A stretch of DNA of 64,000 nt from Nephrocerus scutellatus (Eukaryota; Arthropoda; Insecta; Diptera; Pipunculidae). This document shows positions 54,616 to 64,000 of this stretch, piece after piece. The DNA lies in the NCBI GenBank assembly GCA_947095585.1, contig OX352763.1:32103462-32167461 (forward strand). Reading direction: 5' to 3'. A program made the translations under genes and the position numbers. How positions within the stretch are numbered: the first letter of the stretch is position 1; the number at the start of each line of letters is the position of its first letter. The notes under the pieces are model-generated. The model made no database searches, was not told the DNA's origin, and was given only the letters and a program-made list of their open reading frames with translations.

Positions 54616-55329
54616 TTAAGATCCATCATAGGTTGCTTTAATAATAGCTATTAGTTTATCGGGTATACCTCTCCTGCGCAAGGCGAGCCAGATAAACTGT
54701 CTGTTGACACTGTCAAACGCCTTCTCAAAATCGATGAACAGTAGGTGCAGTGGTGACCGGAATTCAACGCACTGTTCAATAATGATCCGTAGGGTGTTTA
54801 TGTGGTCTACACAGGAGGATCCAGTGCGGAAACCTGCTTGTTCGGCATCGAGTGTATCTTCCAGATGTATCTTAATACGCTCAAGTACTACTTTGGCTAT
54901 TACTTTTGCAACTGCAGGAAGAACGCAAATGCCTCTGCAGTTTTCGCACTCCATAAGACTACCTTTTTTAGGGAGCTTGACAATCATTCCCTTCTTCCAC
55001 TCGTCGGGGAAACTTTCTACCTCCAAAGCTCTCTCTAAAAGAGGATATAAAAGCTCTGCTGATGTTGTTGGAGCTGCACGCAGAAGCTCTGCCGGTATAC
55101 CATCTAGTCCTACCGACTTGGTGTTCTTTAGTGCGCTAATCGCGGTAGCGATCTCGTCTTTACTGGGAGTTGAGGTGCGAATACGGGAAATTGTTACTTC
55201 CGGCAGCTCCGTTGGATTTAGGTGCATAACTTTAGCAAATACACGGTTAAGGACCGTAGAGAAATGCTCCTTCCATCGCTTGAGCTGATCCTCATGTGAA
55301 ACGAGTACGCCACCATCTAGGCCTTTCAC
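54616..55329 (-). pseudogene. Reverse transcriptase of LINE A1 (fingers and palm), one stop
   Basis: This 237-codon open frame is the longest in the window. Order: EDQLKRWKEHFSTVLNRVFA, EIATAISALKNTKSVGLDGI (start of the RT fold), GMIVKLPKKGSLMECENCRG, ICVLPAVAKVIAKVVLERIK, AEQAGFRTGSSCVDHINTLR and LHLLFIDFEKAFDSVNR with the first catalytic Asp. A TAA at 54618-54616 interrupts at DGS. After it the same frame goes on through EILSGVRQGCILSPILFLLV to about 54480. YADD is not present because the copy is truncated. Relative to the group this is a typical RT without RNase H. Confidence 0.85.
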
Positions 55330-55645
55330 CGGATGTTGGCTAGAGCGGTTACCACCTGTCAGCTCTTTGGGGATTCTGTAAACGGTTCTGCTATCGCATC
55401 TGCTCGCTGCTTCCTCTGCTTATGAGGCCAGGTTGTTAATATAGTTACGCTTGTCACGTCTTACACTACGCTGCACTTCAATCCGCCTCCAGGTATCTTC
55501 GGTAAGCCACGTGCTGTGCCTTGCCTGGCTTCTACCAACAATACTTTCCGCTCCAGATCCTGGATGGTTGTCGGCAGTGAGCTGCTGATTGCTTCCACTC
55601 CTTGCGATAAATGATTCCTTAATTGTTGGACAACTGATGGGATCT

Positions 55646-56035
55646 TTAGCCCGTCGATGTTATATACCTAGGCATTCGGATGATATTGCGGATTCTATGA
55701 ACTGATGCAGTACGTAACTGGACAGTACCTACCATAAGGTGATGATCACGTACCATACCCATGACGGCTCCTCGTCTATTTCGGTCGTCTAACAGACAGC
55801 TCCTAAAACGTCGGCTGATCGCCACATGGTCGATTTGGTTGGATGATGTTTGCCTGTCAGTTGACATCCAGCTGACCTTGTGGCAAGTCTTCTGCTCAAA
55901 CATGGTGCCTCCTATGACAAGGTTGTTGCAGTTGCAGAAATCAAGAAATCTTTCACCATTTTCATTTCGTTCGCCGAGGCCGTGCTTCCCAATCACATGC
56001 TTGAGTCCTTCATTGTCGTTGCCAAAGGCTTATGT
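55646..56035 (-). pseudogene. Endonuclease C-terminal part of LINE A1
   Basis: This frame, open from at least 55996, contains IGKHGLGERNENGERFLDFC, NNLVIGGTMFEQKTCHKVSW and SNQIDHVAISRRFRSCLLDD, followed by VRDHHLMVGTVQLRTA. The last catalytic block is RDHHLM here versus the SDHHLV usual in the family, so the Asp and His are kept. A few more codons upstream (GNDNEGLKHVI) extend it to about 56035. Confidence 0.8.
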
Positions 56036-56040
56036 ACTCA

Positions 56041-56329
56041 ATATTCCAAACCTATCGAAGATTTCAGTTTTACAGTCCAAAATGTATGGACAACATCGTG
56101 GTGTAGGCAGCAACTTCATGTGGACCATGGGGCTCGACAACGGTCGATCGTTCGGCTATTATTGTTAACATTGCGAACAATCTGACCACCTTACACCTAC
56201 TTTATAAGCATAGTTCTATACTCTATCGATAACCTCTACCCTATAGCCACACATAAAATAATATATATATATATTTATTCTTAATATATTTTTAATTTAT
56301 TTATTTATTATCGTTGCTATCTTCTTTCT
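56041..56329. other. Spacer, nothing recognised
   Basis: A/T-rich with a TA dinucleotide run near 56263-56275 and TTTA repeats near 56295-56310. No gene seen. Confidence 0.35.
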
Positions 56330-56430
56330 TTCTTTCCTTTACTCCGCGGGGGAGCATAGGGTTTCTACAAATGCCCGCCAATGAACTCGATTTATCGCCT
56401 GAGCTTTCAAGAGACGCCACCCTGTCCCCT
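56330..56430 (-). mobile_element. LINE A2 3' terminus
   Basis: On the minus strand: GGCGTCTCTTGAAAGCTCAG, GCGATAAATCGAGTTCATTG, then the 3' end CGGAGTAAAGGAAAGAAAG with a continuing GAAA/AATAAATA-rich tail. It matches 17575-17665 and 50450-50545. Only about 100 bp remain, a strongly 5'-truncated insertion as is usual for LINEs. Confidence 0.75.
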
Positions 56431-57480
56431 TCTACAAATAAAGTAATGAATGAGGTCCCAATCACAAATATTTTACCTTTTTCGAAAAAATATAATTAGC
56501 AAAATTAAGTTCTTACATAGATGACAAAATATACAAAAAAAAAAAAAACAAAGTCAATATCATGCTTTATATAATGTGTGCAACATTGTAGGACCAACTT
56601 TTATTTAACGCACCCATATATATTAAAGCATTAAATAATCCGCAAAGCATTATAAACAACAATGGTCTTGAAATTGCAACCACAAAATTTAATATTCATT
56701 CGTCCGCAGCATCAGTAACGACCTCACACGTTCTTGATGTGGAAAAGTTTTCATCACCGCAACTGAAATGCTCCAGAAATATTGAATTGAACTTCGCATT
56801 GTGCTGTACAGAGCGAGTTATCAGGATTTTATTGCGCAGAAATCATTGTCATCGAGCCACTAAATTAATAGTAAGGAGCGAAAATGCATACCATAATCCC
56901 TTAGCGAATTTTATATTGGAACACTTGAACAGTGGCGTCGTGAAAAATGTCTAAACGGAGGCGCCTTTTGTTGTGATTGGAAGGAAGCTCTATATGGATA
57001 CTTTCTATAATGCATATATACGAGTACTATTCGCTTAAATCTACCAATTATTTTCTAAAAAAAATTTAAAAAATGAAGGCACCTCCTGTACCACATCCTC
57101 TGAACGCCTATAGGTTAAATAAAAACCAATATTCAAATATTCCTAGAATTATTACATAGCAATTATGTGCAACTATTCATGGATTTCCAAACTACAGTGA
57201 GTTTTATTGCAAATAAGTGAAAATAGAGAGTACCGACCAAGTCGCCTCCGCCACTGTATTCTAAAGGCTCCAATGAATCTTACATGAAAATGCTGTATTC
57301 AGGCGATCTATCCAAAGATTGATGAACGGCAGAGATCGGAGTTGTCTGACGTCGTCGCGCTGTTAACTACCGTCAAAAAATACTCGTCCATCGATCGCCC
57401 GAAGCGCACACTAAACTCGGCGACCACACTTAGCACACCGTTTGCTATAACCATAGCGGTCGTAAAACCAACCTAACCAA
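56431..57480. other. Stretch with no recognised gene
   Basis: No element or domain recognised. 56739-56954 (+) is a 71-codon frame with LKCSRNIELNFALCCTERVI, not identifiable. Composition shifts from AT-rich to more GC-rich near 57250. Confidence 0.35.
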
Positions 57481-57495
57481 CTACCGAAGAACGAC

Positions 57496-58077
57496 GTGAA
57501 AATCTCCGCCAAGATGATGAGGAAAGTTATCACACATATCTCGTCGTCGGCTGCTTCTTCGGTTGCCCATCCAGCAGCTTCCATCTTGTTCGCCGTCTGT
57601 CGTTGGTGCTCTGCCTCATTAAGTTTTTGTATATTTCACTTCACCTTAGCCACCTTAGAACAGGCAGCGTCTGTCGCAGTCGGTCGTGTCGGGGTCGATC
57701 TCATTCTCAATGCGCTGATAGTGCTGTGGATCCATCCATTTGACGGTCATGGTCTCGCTACTGGCGCAGCCTATCTATATATAGTTCTCTCGTCCAATTC
57801 ATTTGGAGAATTTGTGCGGATTTTTATTAAGATATTAACGCATCGAACCACTGGATTACTGGACCACTGGACCTTTCCTCTCTGGTATGCCTGCGCTTTT
57901 GTTATATTTTGTTTATTTGTTTGTACCAAGGTTTCGCCACTGGTGGTGCGCAGACAACTACTACGCCGGACAATGACTGAACATCTAGGATGCCTTATTC
58001 TTTTCTTTAATGGACGACATTGTTTCCATTGGCCGAAATGGTGCACCGACAGCGACGACTCGCTCGCTGTATTGTGA
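57496..58077 (+). CDS. Unrecognised 193-codon open frame (hypothetical)
   Basis: A single frame is open from ATG 57496 to TGA 58077 in a GC-richer island that lacks transposon remnants. The translation is hydrophobic in several segments (for example LILNALIVLWIHPF and PLWYACAFVIFCLFVC), so it could have membrane spans if real. I know no family with these features. The minus strand has a 114-codon frame over 57771-58115, so low stop density may explain both. No Kozak-like context, intron signal or neighbour supports it. I regard it as a possible but unproven gene. Confidence 0.2.
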   Translation: MKISAKMMRKVITHISSSAASSVAHPAASILFAVCRWCSASLSFCIFHFTLATLEQAASVAVGRVGVDLILNALIVLWIHPFDGHGLATGAAYLYIVLSSNSFGEFVRIFIKILTHRTTGLLDHWTFPLWYACAFVIFCLFVCTKVSPLVVRRQLLRRTMTEHLGCLILFFNGRHCFHWPKWCTDSDDSLAVL

Positions 58078-59340
58078 ATGATGCAGCACAGTAAACCCGT
58101 CAAGTTGCAAGTCAAGTTGACCGAACGGGAGAGATAATGATGTTATCACTTTTGTTTTTGTAGCATTTAGTTCGTTATTCATCTCGCCTGGAGTGAGGAG
58201 ATATCAAAGGTAGGCAGGCAACACACACGCACACCCATTTACCAATAAAGTTGAACTGTATACGACATATTCGAGCACAGCAAGAGCTTGCATCATCGCA
58301 CAGCAAGATGCATAAATGACCCATTTGGATATTTGCGCCATGCCGCGTGATCTTCTCAAATGAACTGGGTGGTCCTTGGACGGCCTGCAACTATACAACT
58401 GCAAGCACAATTAAGATGTTGTGCCTCGGAAGACTCTTTTATTTTGGTAATTATTGCTCCGATTGGAGATGACCGCTGTGAGAAAAAATAACTCTGCAAA
58501 TAGCCTCGGTCGTGTTTAATGTCGCTTTAACACCTTCAAAGGTCCGGCTCACAAAGTGCAGGTGCACACAATGCATTCCATGTGCAATCTTCTATAGCTC
58601 TGTTTATAAATTAATCACTCAACACAAACACAGTTATATTGGAATATAAGAGTTGGAGGCTTAGCAACTCGGACAAGAAGTTTTCCAAATTCGACAAAAA
58701 TTCAATTATTTTTTTTCAATTTGAGAATTAAATTATAAATATAACGTGGAGGATGGGTGCAGTGTGCTTTGCATGTATGTTAAGACGAAATTGTTCGCGT
58801 AAGACCTGTCTAAGCCGTCACTCGGCATCCACATTTGTATTGATACTTTTGAGCCGTTTTTTTTGCATTCTATCGAAAGTTCTGCGTATGTAGATAATGA
58901 ACAACTAAGAAAGTGTTCAGTTTTTTTACATTTCACAAAGAAATTTGTCAACAGTTGATTTTTAGCGCATTCGAGAGACCCAGACTCGTGCACCGCAATG
59001 TCAGCTTCTGTTTTCTGCAGGAAACTTCCATAGATACCAATGGCCCATACCATTAGTTATGCCCGATTCATATACGTGATGCTGACAATGCTAGCCGATA
59101 TATGTCTACGTGCTAAACCTCACCCCTCAGAGAGGAAGTGAGGCACTATGTGAACCGGGGCGCGTGGTCGTAGTGGTAGTGGTAGTTATGACTACAATGA
59201 AGTTTCCTTAACAAGTAGTTTACGCTTCTTTAGGCCATCGTGTTAGATAGGCATCCTTCCAGCGATGACACCTACTAGAATCTGTCATTACATGCGGTTT
59301 TTACTCACTGAGCTAGATCGAACGGTCTTGTTTTTTGTAG
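58078..59340. other. Stretch with no recognised gene
   Basis: The island continues to about 58500, then AT-richer DNA follows. A 106-codon minus frame (59053-58733) has several Cys and Lys but no domain I know. Around 59165-59190 there is a GTAGTG triplet-type repeat. Nothing else is assigned. Confidence 0.35.
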
Positions 59341-59834
59341 TCGGTGAACAAGGTCCGTCTCGTCCAAAATTCGGACTATTTCTTGGTTGCAATGCAGGTA
59401 AAGACGAGAACGAAGTGTAGCAATATTCTACCGAAATCTTGATATCATCTAGGTGATAGGAGGTGGTCCATGACGCTCTTGATATGGAGCAGTTTGTGAG
59501 CCTTATATAACTTAGTAGTGACTTCTTAGTAAAGAAAGCGAGAATTTAGAGAAACTTCTAATACAAAGCCTTCCTCTACTTCCTCTGTCGGTGAACAAGG
59601 TCCGTCTCGTCCAAAATTCGGACTATTTCTTGGTTGCAATGCAGGTAAAGACGAGAACGAAGTGTCGCAATATACTACCGAGATCTTGATATCATCTAGG
59701 TGATAGGAGGGGGACCATGACGCTCTTGATATGGAGCAGTTTGTGAGCCTTATCTAACTTAGTAGTGACTTCTTAGTAAAGAAAGAGAGAATTTAGAGAA
59801 ACTTCTAATATAAAGCCTGCTTCTACTTTCTCTG
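59341..59834 (+). repeat. Two tandem copies of a 247-bp unit
   Basis: The unit beginning TCGGTGAACAAGGTCCGTCT starts at 59341 and again at 59588. Differences are few (for example GTAGCAATATTC versus GTCGCAATATAC, AAATCTTG versus AGATCTTG). The copies are therefore about 97 percent identical by eye, which indicates a recent duplication or an array reduced to two units. No coding frame spans it. Confidence 0.95.
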
Positions 59835-60089
59835 TCCCCCTGGGTTAGACACGAAGATACTGGGGGCTAGAGCGTTGATGTTCATCCACTCTAAATCTTG
59901 ATATTTTTGACTCTGGTGGTGGTTCACAATCGATCGTGAAATTTGATAATTTAAATTTGGGTTATTTAGAAACGTTTTTAAATTGTATTCTGTAATGGTG
60001 CATGCTCCGACCACAGGATTAACGTGTAAATATGTACTTCACTCTACTTGCACAATGCTTGTTTAAACGCTTTCTAAGTTAGATGTCAC
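59835..60089. other. Spacer
   Basis: Nothing is recognised between the tandem duplication and the start of the LINE B copy. Confidence 0.35.
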
Positions 60090-60277
60090 CGCAAAAAGTC
60101 TCTACACCGGACCTGCTTTGAAGTCGATTTAATCCAATTTGGCATCCCTAAACTCTGGGCGTTCTGGTCTACGCCATCCTTCCAGCGTAGGTTTGGCCGG
60201 CCTCGATGTTGAGTTCCATAAATCCTACCGCAAAGGACTTTTTGAGCAGGATCATCTTCACTCATAAGAGCAAGGTG

Positions 60278-60918
60278 TCATGCCCACCGGAGACTACCAA
60301 ACTTAATTCTCTTCACGATGTCGACATCGCGGTAATGCTCGTTCACCTCATCATGATAGAGTCTTCGGAATCGTCCTTCCGCACATACAGGGCCAACAGT
60401 TTTCCGTAAGACTTTTCTGTCGAACGCACCTAAGAGGTCAGAATGCTTTTTGCTAAGCACCCAAGTTTCGGATCCATATGTAAGTACTGGTATGATCATT
60501 ATCTTATATACCAACAGCTTGGATGTTATGGTTAAGTTGCTGGATTTGAAGAATCTTGACAGAGACTATAGTAGGCTTTGTTGGCTTTAAGCAACCGTGC
60601 GCGTATTTCTGGTTCCATGCTGTTATCGGCTGCTACAGTTGACCCGAGATAGTTATATTCGCGCTCCACTATTTGAATTGAGGTACCAATGTTCTATCTT
60701 CTACTTGCAGCCGTGGCCGCCATGTACTTTGTTTTGCTCTCATTTTTGTGCAGCCCCAGATTTCGTGCCGCATGCACGATCTGGTTGAAAACTTTCCGTA
60801 CAGCTCTTCGGTTTCTACCAACGATGTCAATATCATCCACGTAAATCAGTATCTGAATGGACTTATAGAGGGTTGTTTCTCTCGCCGTTACGTCAGAGTC
60901 TCGCATCATTTTCTCCAA
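60278..60918 (-). pseudogene. RT end and C-terminal region of LINE B
   Basis: The first frame (60918-60694) has IQILIYVDDIDIVGRNRRAV, so the second residue of the YADD box is Val, which some active RTs also have, and both aspartates remain. ARNLGLHKNESKTKYMAATA follows. After a frame change, 60514-60278 reads VYKIMIIPVLTYGSETWVLS, then FDRKVLRKTVGPV and DIVKRIKFGSLRWA, the standard connection. Decay is moderate. Confidence 0.75.
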
Positions 60919-61232
60919 CGCTAGGTGGAAGAGGACGCGATGCAGGCCAGTCCATCATCTTGTCAGATCCGGATACTTTTACATGGCTTATAACATTGGT
61001 CATGGATGCCTCTTCGGCAGTCTTCTCTTGGTAGAACTTCCGCGCCTGGTGCGGTCCTTGCTCTCCGTGCTGTTCTAGTTCACGAACGTGATTCTTCTGC
61101 GAGGCTGCCTTCTTTCGCCGGTGAACTGTTTTTTCATATCTTCTAAGCTCTTTATATTCATTTCCGCGTGCCCGCGTTCTATGAGATTGTTGCATTGCTC
61201 GGTACGCAACATTCATACGTTCAGTCGCTAGC

Positions 61233-61767
61233 TTACATTCGTCCTCGAACCAGTCGTTCCGATCTTCCAAAGATCGAATCAGCAGTACTCGTGACAGTAT
61301 TCTTAAGGCGTGTCCATTTGTCTCCTACGTCCGGCATCTTAGCCCCAGGACCTGCATTTAGGATGAGACCTATCGCTTGATCGTAGTTGTTTCTCGTCTT
61401 TTCGTTGCGAAGGGCAGCCGTGTTGACTTGAATCTGAATCGCGAATGCTGTCTTTCTTGATGATGCAATCTTCGATCGGAGCATCACACCAACAAGATAG
61501 TGGTCCGAGTCGACGTTGGCACCTCGGTACGTTCGTACCGTCATTAGGTTCGGGTTATAAACACGTCTGGCTGCGAGTCGCTTCATCAAGAGATACCCAG
61601 GTGGCTTTGTGGATATTTTTACGCGCAAACCTTGTACCCGCAACTACCAAATTATTGCTTGCTGCCATCTCTATGAATCGTTGTCCATTGTCATTAGTGT
61701 TCTCGTGTAAGCTATGGGTGCCAATGTACTGCCTGAATACTGGCTCCCTACCTATTTTAGCATTCAT
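61233..61767 (-). pseudogene. Endonuclease and linker of LINE B
   Basis: Two overlapping frames form one coding block. The first (61767-61555) has AASNNLVVAGTRFARKNIHK and ATWVSLDEATRSQ. The second (61643-61233) has VRTYRGANVDSDHYLVGVML, which holds the last endonuclease motif, then AIQIQVNTAALRNEKTRNNY and GDKWTRLKNTVTSTADSIFG of the linker. The frameshift is near 61570. Together they are better preserved than the equivalent at 25355-25549. Confidence 0.75.
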
Positions 61768-62534
61768 ATCCCCCAGAATGATTTTTACATCATACTGAGG
61801 GCAAGCATGAAGTTCCCGTTCGACTGATTCAAATAATCATCTTAATCATCTGGTGAATCCTCTGTAGATGCGTGAACGTTTATGAGGCTTATGTTTTTAA
61901 ATCTGCCCCGCTTGCGAAGGGTACATTGCCGTTAATTTACTGCTTTCAAGCCGATAACGGTGGGTTTCATTCTTTTCCTAATTAGAAATCCCATCCCGAG
62001 CACATGATGTCTTGCATGAAAGCTGTAGTATATGTCATATTCTGATTTATGTAAGACACCATTCCATGCCCGGTGGACCTGAATTGCTGTTATATCAGCA
62101 TTATATTTGGACAGGGTATCGGCTAGCTGATTTTCAGCTCGAGCTCCATACAGTGAGCGTACGTTCCATGAGAAAATTCTTAAATCGTTTAGCCGTTTTC
62201 GTTGCCATGGTCGTCGTCGTTCATCAGTGTATCCGAGGCTGATTGTGGGTTCCGTAATATGGTTTTTTACGGGTGAGGTTATTGTCCTCGCACCAACCTT
62301 ACTTTGAATGGACTTACCCGATCATTTAGCTTTTCCTGTACTGGAGGAAAATTACCAACGGCCACCACGTGGAGGTTTGATCACACTTCCACCAGTCAGT
62401 AACTATACAGCCACCAGCAATTCTAGAGCATTCTGTCTTATTCCCCCTATCCTGCTGATGGCTGACCGTCACATATGTACTTATAATCTCCTAGCGATAG
62501 GGGAGACATGTAGGGCCCTTTCTCATAATAATAT

Positions 62535-62822
62535 AATATTCGGCGCGACAGACCATTGCGGTTCAAGGCCTTGCTTCTCGCAACCATTTGTGTTGAGCAT
62601 ATATATTTTTGCACACAAATGGAGGGGACCTACAATTTAATGCCGGATCCGAACGGCGAATTGAGAAGCATTCCGTGACAAGTTATTACTCTCGGAATGT
62701 TTGTCACCCATTCGCTAGAGGTGAGACATCGTGAAAAATAATGTTGGTGTTACTGGGATTCGAACCACGAACCCCCTGATCAGAATTCCATGCTCTTATC
62801 CACTGAGCCACGGCGATATTAC
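62535..62822 (-). mobile_element. tRNA-derived SINE, minus-strand copy
   Basis: On the minus strand the head reads GTGGCTCAGTGGATAAGAGC (A box TGGCTCAGTGG) and 29 bp later GTGGTTCGAATCCCA (B box GGTTCGAATCC). Both are close to the polymerase III consensus. The cloverleaf stems do not pair fully (acceptor stem absent), so it is not a functional tRNA. A body of about 210 bp follows and matches 38240-38432, ending near 62535. Head plus tRNA-unrelated body in two dispersed copies defines a SINE. It abuts the 5' part of the LINE B copy. Confidence 0.75.
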
Positions 62823-64000
62823 AAATGATGAATGGTGAATTAAAAATTTTTGAACTGAGTTCAGGTGTCGCCACCAATGTAGCCCATTTCAGGAAGTCAC
62901 GCAATAACGTGCCCGCAATTAAGGTATTTAGGATGGTGAAAGCAAATGAGGGCCAAGTACCTACCCCAATCCGGCGAGCTACTAGACCAAGTGCTAGGCG
63001 TGCACACCGGTGCGGAAAACTTTTATTGAATGGAACAATAAAAGCCAACCATTACATATCCATCCACAATTCAACAGCAGGTATAGATGAGTGATAATAT
63101 CCAAAAAAAAAACTGCAAATTACTTGACGCATCATATTGGAAAAATTGGGCCATTCAGTTGGAAACCCCTCTCTTTGTAAAGAATCTGCTCAGATGTCAT
63201 TTAGTAAATAAGCCCATCTTTCTATTAATTGATAGAATCGCAGGCCTAATCTTGAGGAACATTTTTCGAAATCACCCCTGAGCACATGTGATGTGAATGT
63301 GAATTGAAGATACTTTTGAATTACTTGATGAGCGCACAGGTATGTGATTATAATTTTTTTTTTAATGAGATAAACATGCAGGATAACAATCGCATTGCAT
63401 TAAATTTATAGCCCACCTATGTGCATATATACTCCCTTGCTCATACGTGAAAATAACGAGGTTATTTAATAATCAACGGCAAGAAGGTAGACTGCAGACT
63501 GCGGAGAAAGAAATGCATTACGAGTAGCTTTTTATGTTCAAAATTTGATAAAGATTTTTTTTTTCTTTCATTTCTCACAGCATTTACTCACGATGATCAT
63601 TGTCATCTGACAAGATCAGCAACAAACAATAAAAACAGAGGCCTTCATACGTGACTCCCGGTTTAGTTGTTGGTGCGGTGTAATTTACTTGTCCATTTTA
63701 TTACACTCTTATAACAAAAACTACTGCGGTCGAGCGAATATGCAGCGGACGGACACACTCACATCAAAGTGATATTCATTCACCAGCGATTGATATTATG
63801 ATGCTGGACGCTTGTCAGCCGTCGCGGTAAACTCTAACTGATTGTCCTCTGATCGCATCTGCTTATCGAGTTACATCCATAAAAAAGTATTCATACTCGC
63901 TTGTCCTTGTGTGATGGCGGAGGGAAGCAGCCAGCAAAGGAAAGGAAGAAAGAAACAAATACAGCAACAACAACGCTAAGATTTAATGAAAATATTTTAT
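62823..64000. other. Stretch with no recognised gene
   Basis: Mostly single-copy. 62825-63094 (+, 89 codons) and 62704-63048 (-, 114 codons, overlapping the SINE) are open but unrecognised. From about 63600 the sequence becomes GC-richer, with a CAGCAACAAC stretch at the very end, similar to the island at 29330-31200. Confidence 0.35.

Larger units (their letters stand above)
54455..56040 (-). mobile_element. RTE/CR1-like LINE, family A1, minus-strand copy, best-preserved RT
   Basis: The copy runs from the endonuclease (about 56040-55640) through a linker (55640-55330) to the RT (55329-54455). It is truncated at both ends: the N-terminal half of the endonuclease and everything after the RT loop (YADD and C-terminus) are missing. 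Identity to 43550-45180 is high by eye. It has fewer stops than that copy and is probably younger. Confidence 0.85.
60090..62470 (-). mobile_element. RTE-like LINE, family B, second long copy
   Basis: Read on the minus strand: 5' part (62470-61850), endonuclease (about 61850-61460), linker (61643-60990), RT remnant (60918-60694, YVDD instead of YADD), C-terminal region (60514-60278, with KIMIIPVLTYGSETWVLSKK) and a 3' end near 60100. A part of the palm is deleted near 60950-61000, because the linker runs directly into the region just before ASMTNVISHVKVSGS and then beyond. It matches 23830-26390 along its whole length. Confidence 0.75.

Noticed and set aside
54704..55288. 194-codon plus frame
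   Set aside because: It is antisense to the A1 reverse transcriptase frame 54616-55329 (-), which carries the recognisable motifs.
61445..61798. 117-codon plus frame over LINE B
   Set aside because: It is the antisense shadow of the endonuclease coding block on the minus strand.
62750..62822. Functional tRNA gene on the minus strand
   Set aside because: A and B boxes are good but the acceptor stem does not pair and the T stem has mismatches. A matching SINE body follows.
1..64000. LTR retrotransposon or endogenous retrovirus
   Set aside because: No long terminal repeats, integrase, protease or gag-like blocks were seen. All RT motifs belong to LINE-type proteins.
1..64000. CRISPR array, operon or prokaryotic defence system
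   Set aside because: The repeats found are 90-247 bp units or microsatellites, and the content is eukaryotic transposons.

Overview
The window is eukaryotic nuclear DNA, most likely from an insect and probably a fly (Diptera). The evidence is the AT-rich background, the runs of (CAA)n and (CAG)-like triplets, a DD41D mariner of the type described in tephritid flies, a piggyBac-type element, and abundant RTE-like and I/LOA-like LINE fragments. I found no operon, CRISPR array or bacterial signal. I also could not identify a single host protein-coding exon with confidence. Nearly every open frame that can be named belongs to a transposable element, and almost all are broken.

Layout. 1-585: 3' end of an RTE/CR1-like LINE (family A1). 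3239-3560: fossil mariner. 3770-5990: I/LOA-like LINE. 6290-7563: first copy of a minisatellite-containing mobile repeat. 8016-8652: MITE with long inverted arms. 10985-11320: LINE B scrap. 13243-14075: second minisatellite copy, inverted. 15776-17665: LINE A2. 17815-18925: I/LOA LINE with RNase H, followed by an internally deleted mariner (18965-19425). 23100-23650: jockey/CR1-like LINE end. 23830-26390: LINE B. 27006-28306: almost intact DD41D mariner with TA duplications. 28385-28680: RNase H LINE scrap. 29330-31200: GC-richer single-copy island. 32170-34299: I/LOA LINE joined to LINE B (34299-34970). 34970-39040: mostly single-copy DNA with a SINE. 39048-39275: LINE end fused to an 18S rRNA 3' end. 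39600-40960: I/LOA LINE. 42900-45760: the longest A1 copy. 47632-48943: piggyBac-like deletion derivative bounded by TTAA. 49163-49865: third minisatellite copy. 49876-50545: LINE A2. 50555-51430: LINE B. 51430-53130: single-copy island. 53130-54370: DD37D-type mariner lacking its third catalytic region. 54455-56040: the best-preserved A1 reverse transcriptase. 59341-59834: tandem duplication of 247 bp. 60090-62470: LINE B. 62535-62822: second SINE copy. The rest to 64000 is single-copy.

How it fits together. The window is a transposon graveyard in which LINE families A1, A2, B and the RNase H group supplied reverse transcriptase. The SINE and the 18S chimera are products that such enzymes could make. 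Mariner, piggyBac and MITE copies represent cut-and-paste activity. The most unusual component is the minisatellite-bearing repeat. It has conserved terminal blocks, sub-terminal inverted repeats, an internal array of 90-122 bp units and a microsatellite slot filled with a different motif in each of its four copies. That architecture resembles Helentron-associated (DINE-1-like) elements. The GC-richer islands without transposons (29330-31200, 35500-38100, 51600-52900, 57250-58500, 63600-64000) are the best candidates for host regulatory or untranslated DNA.
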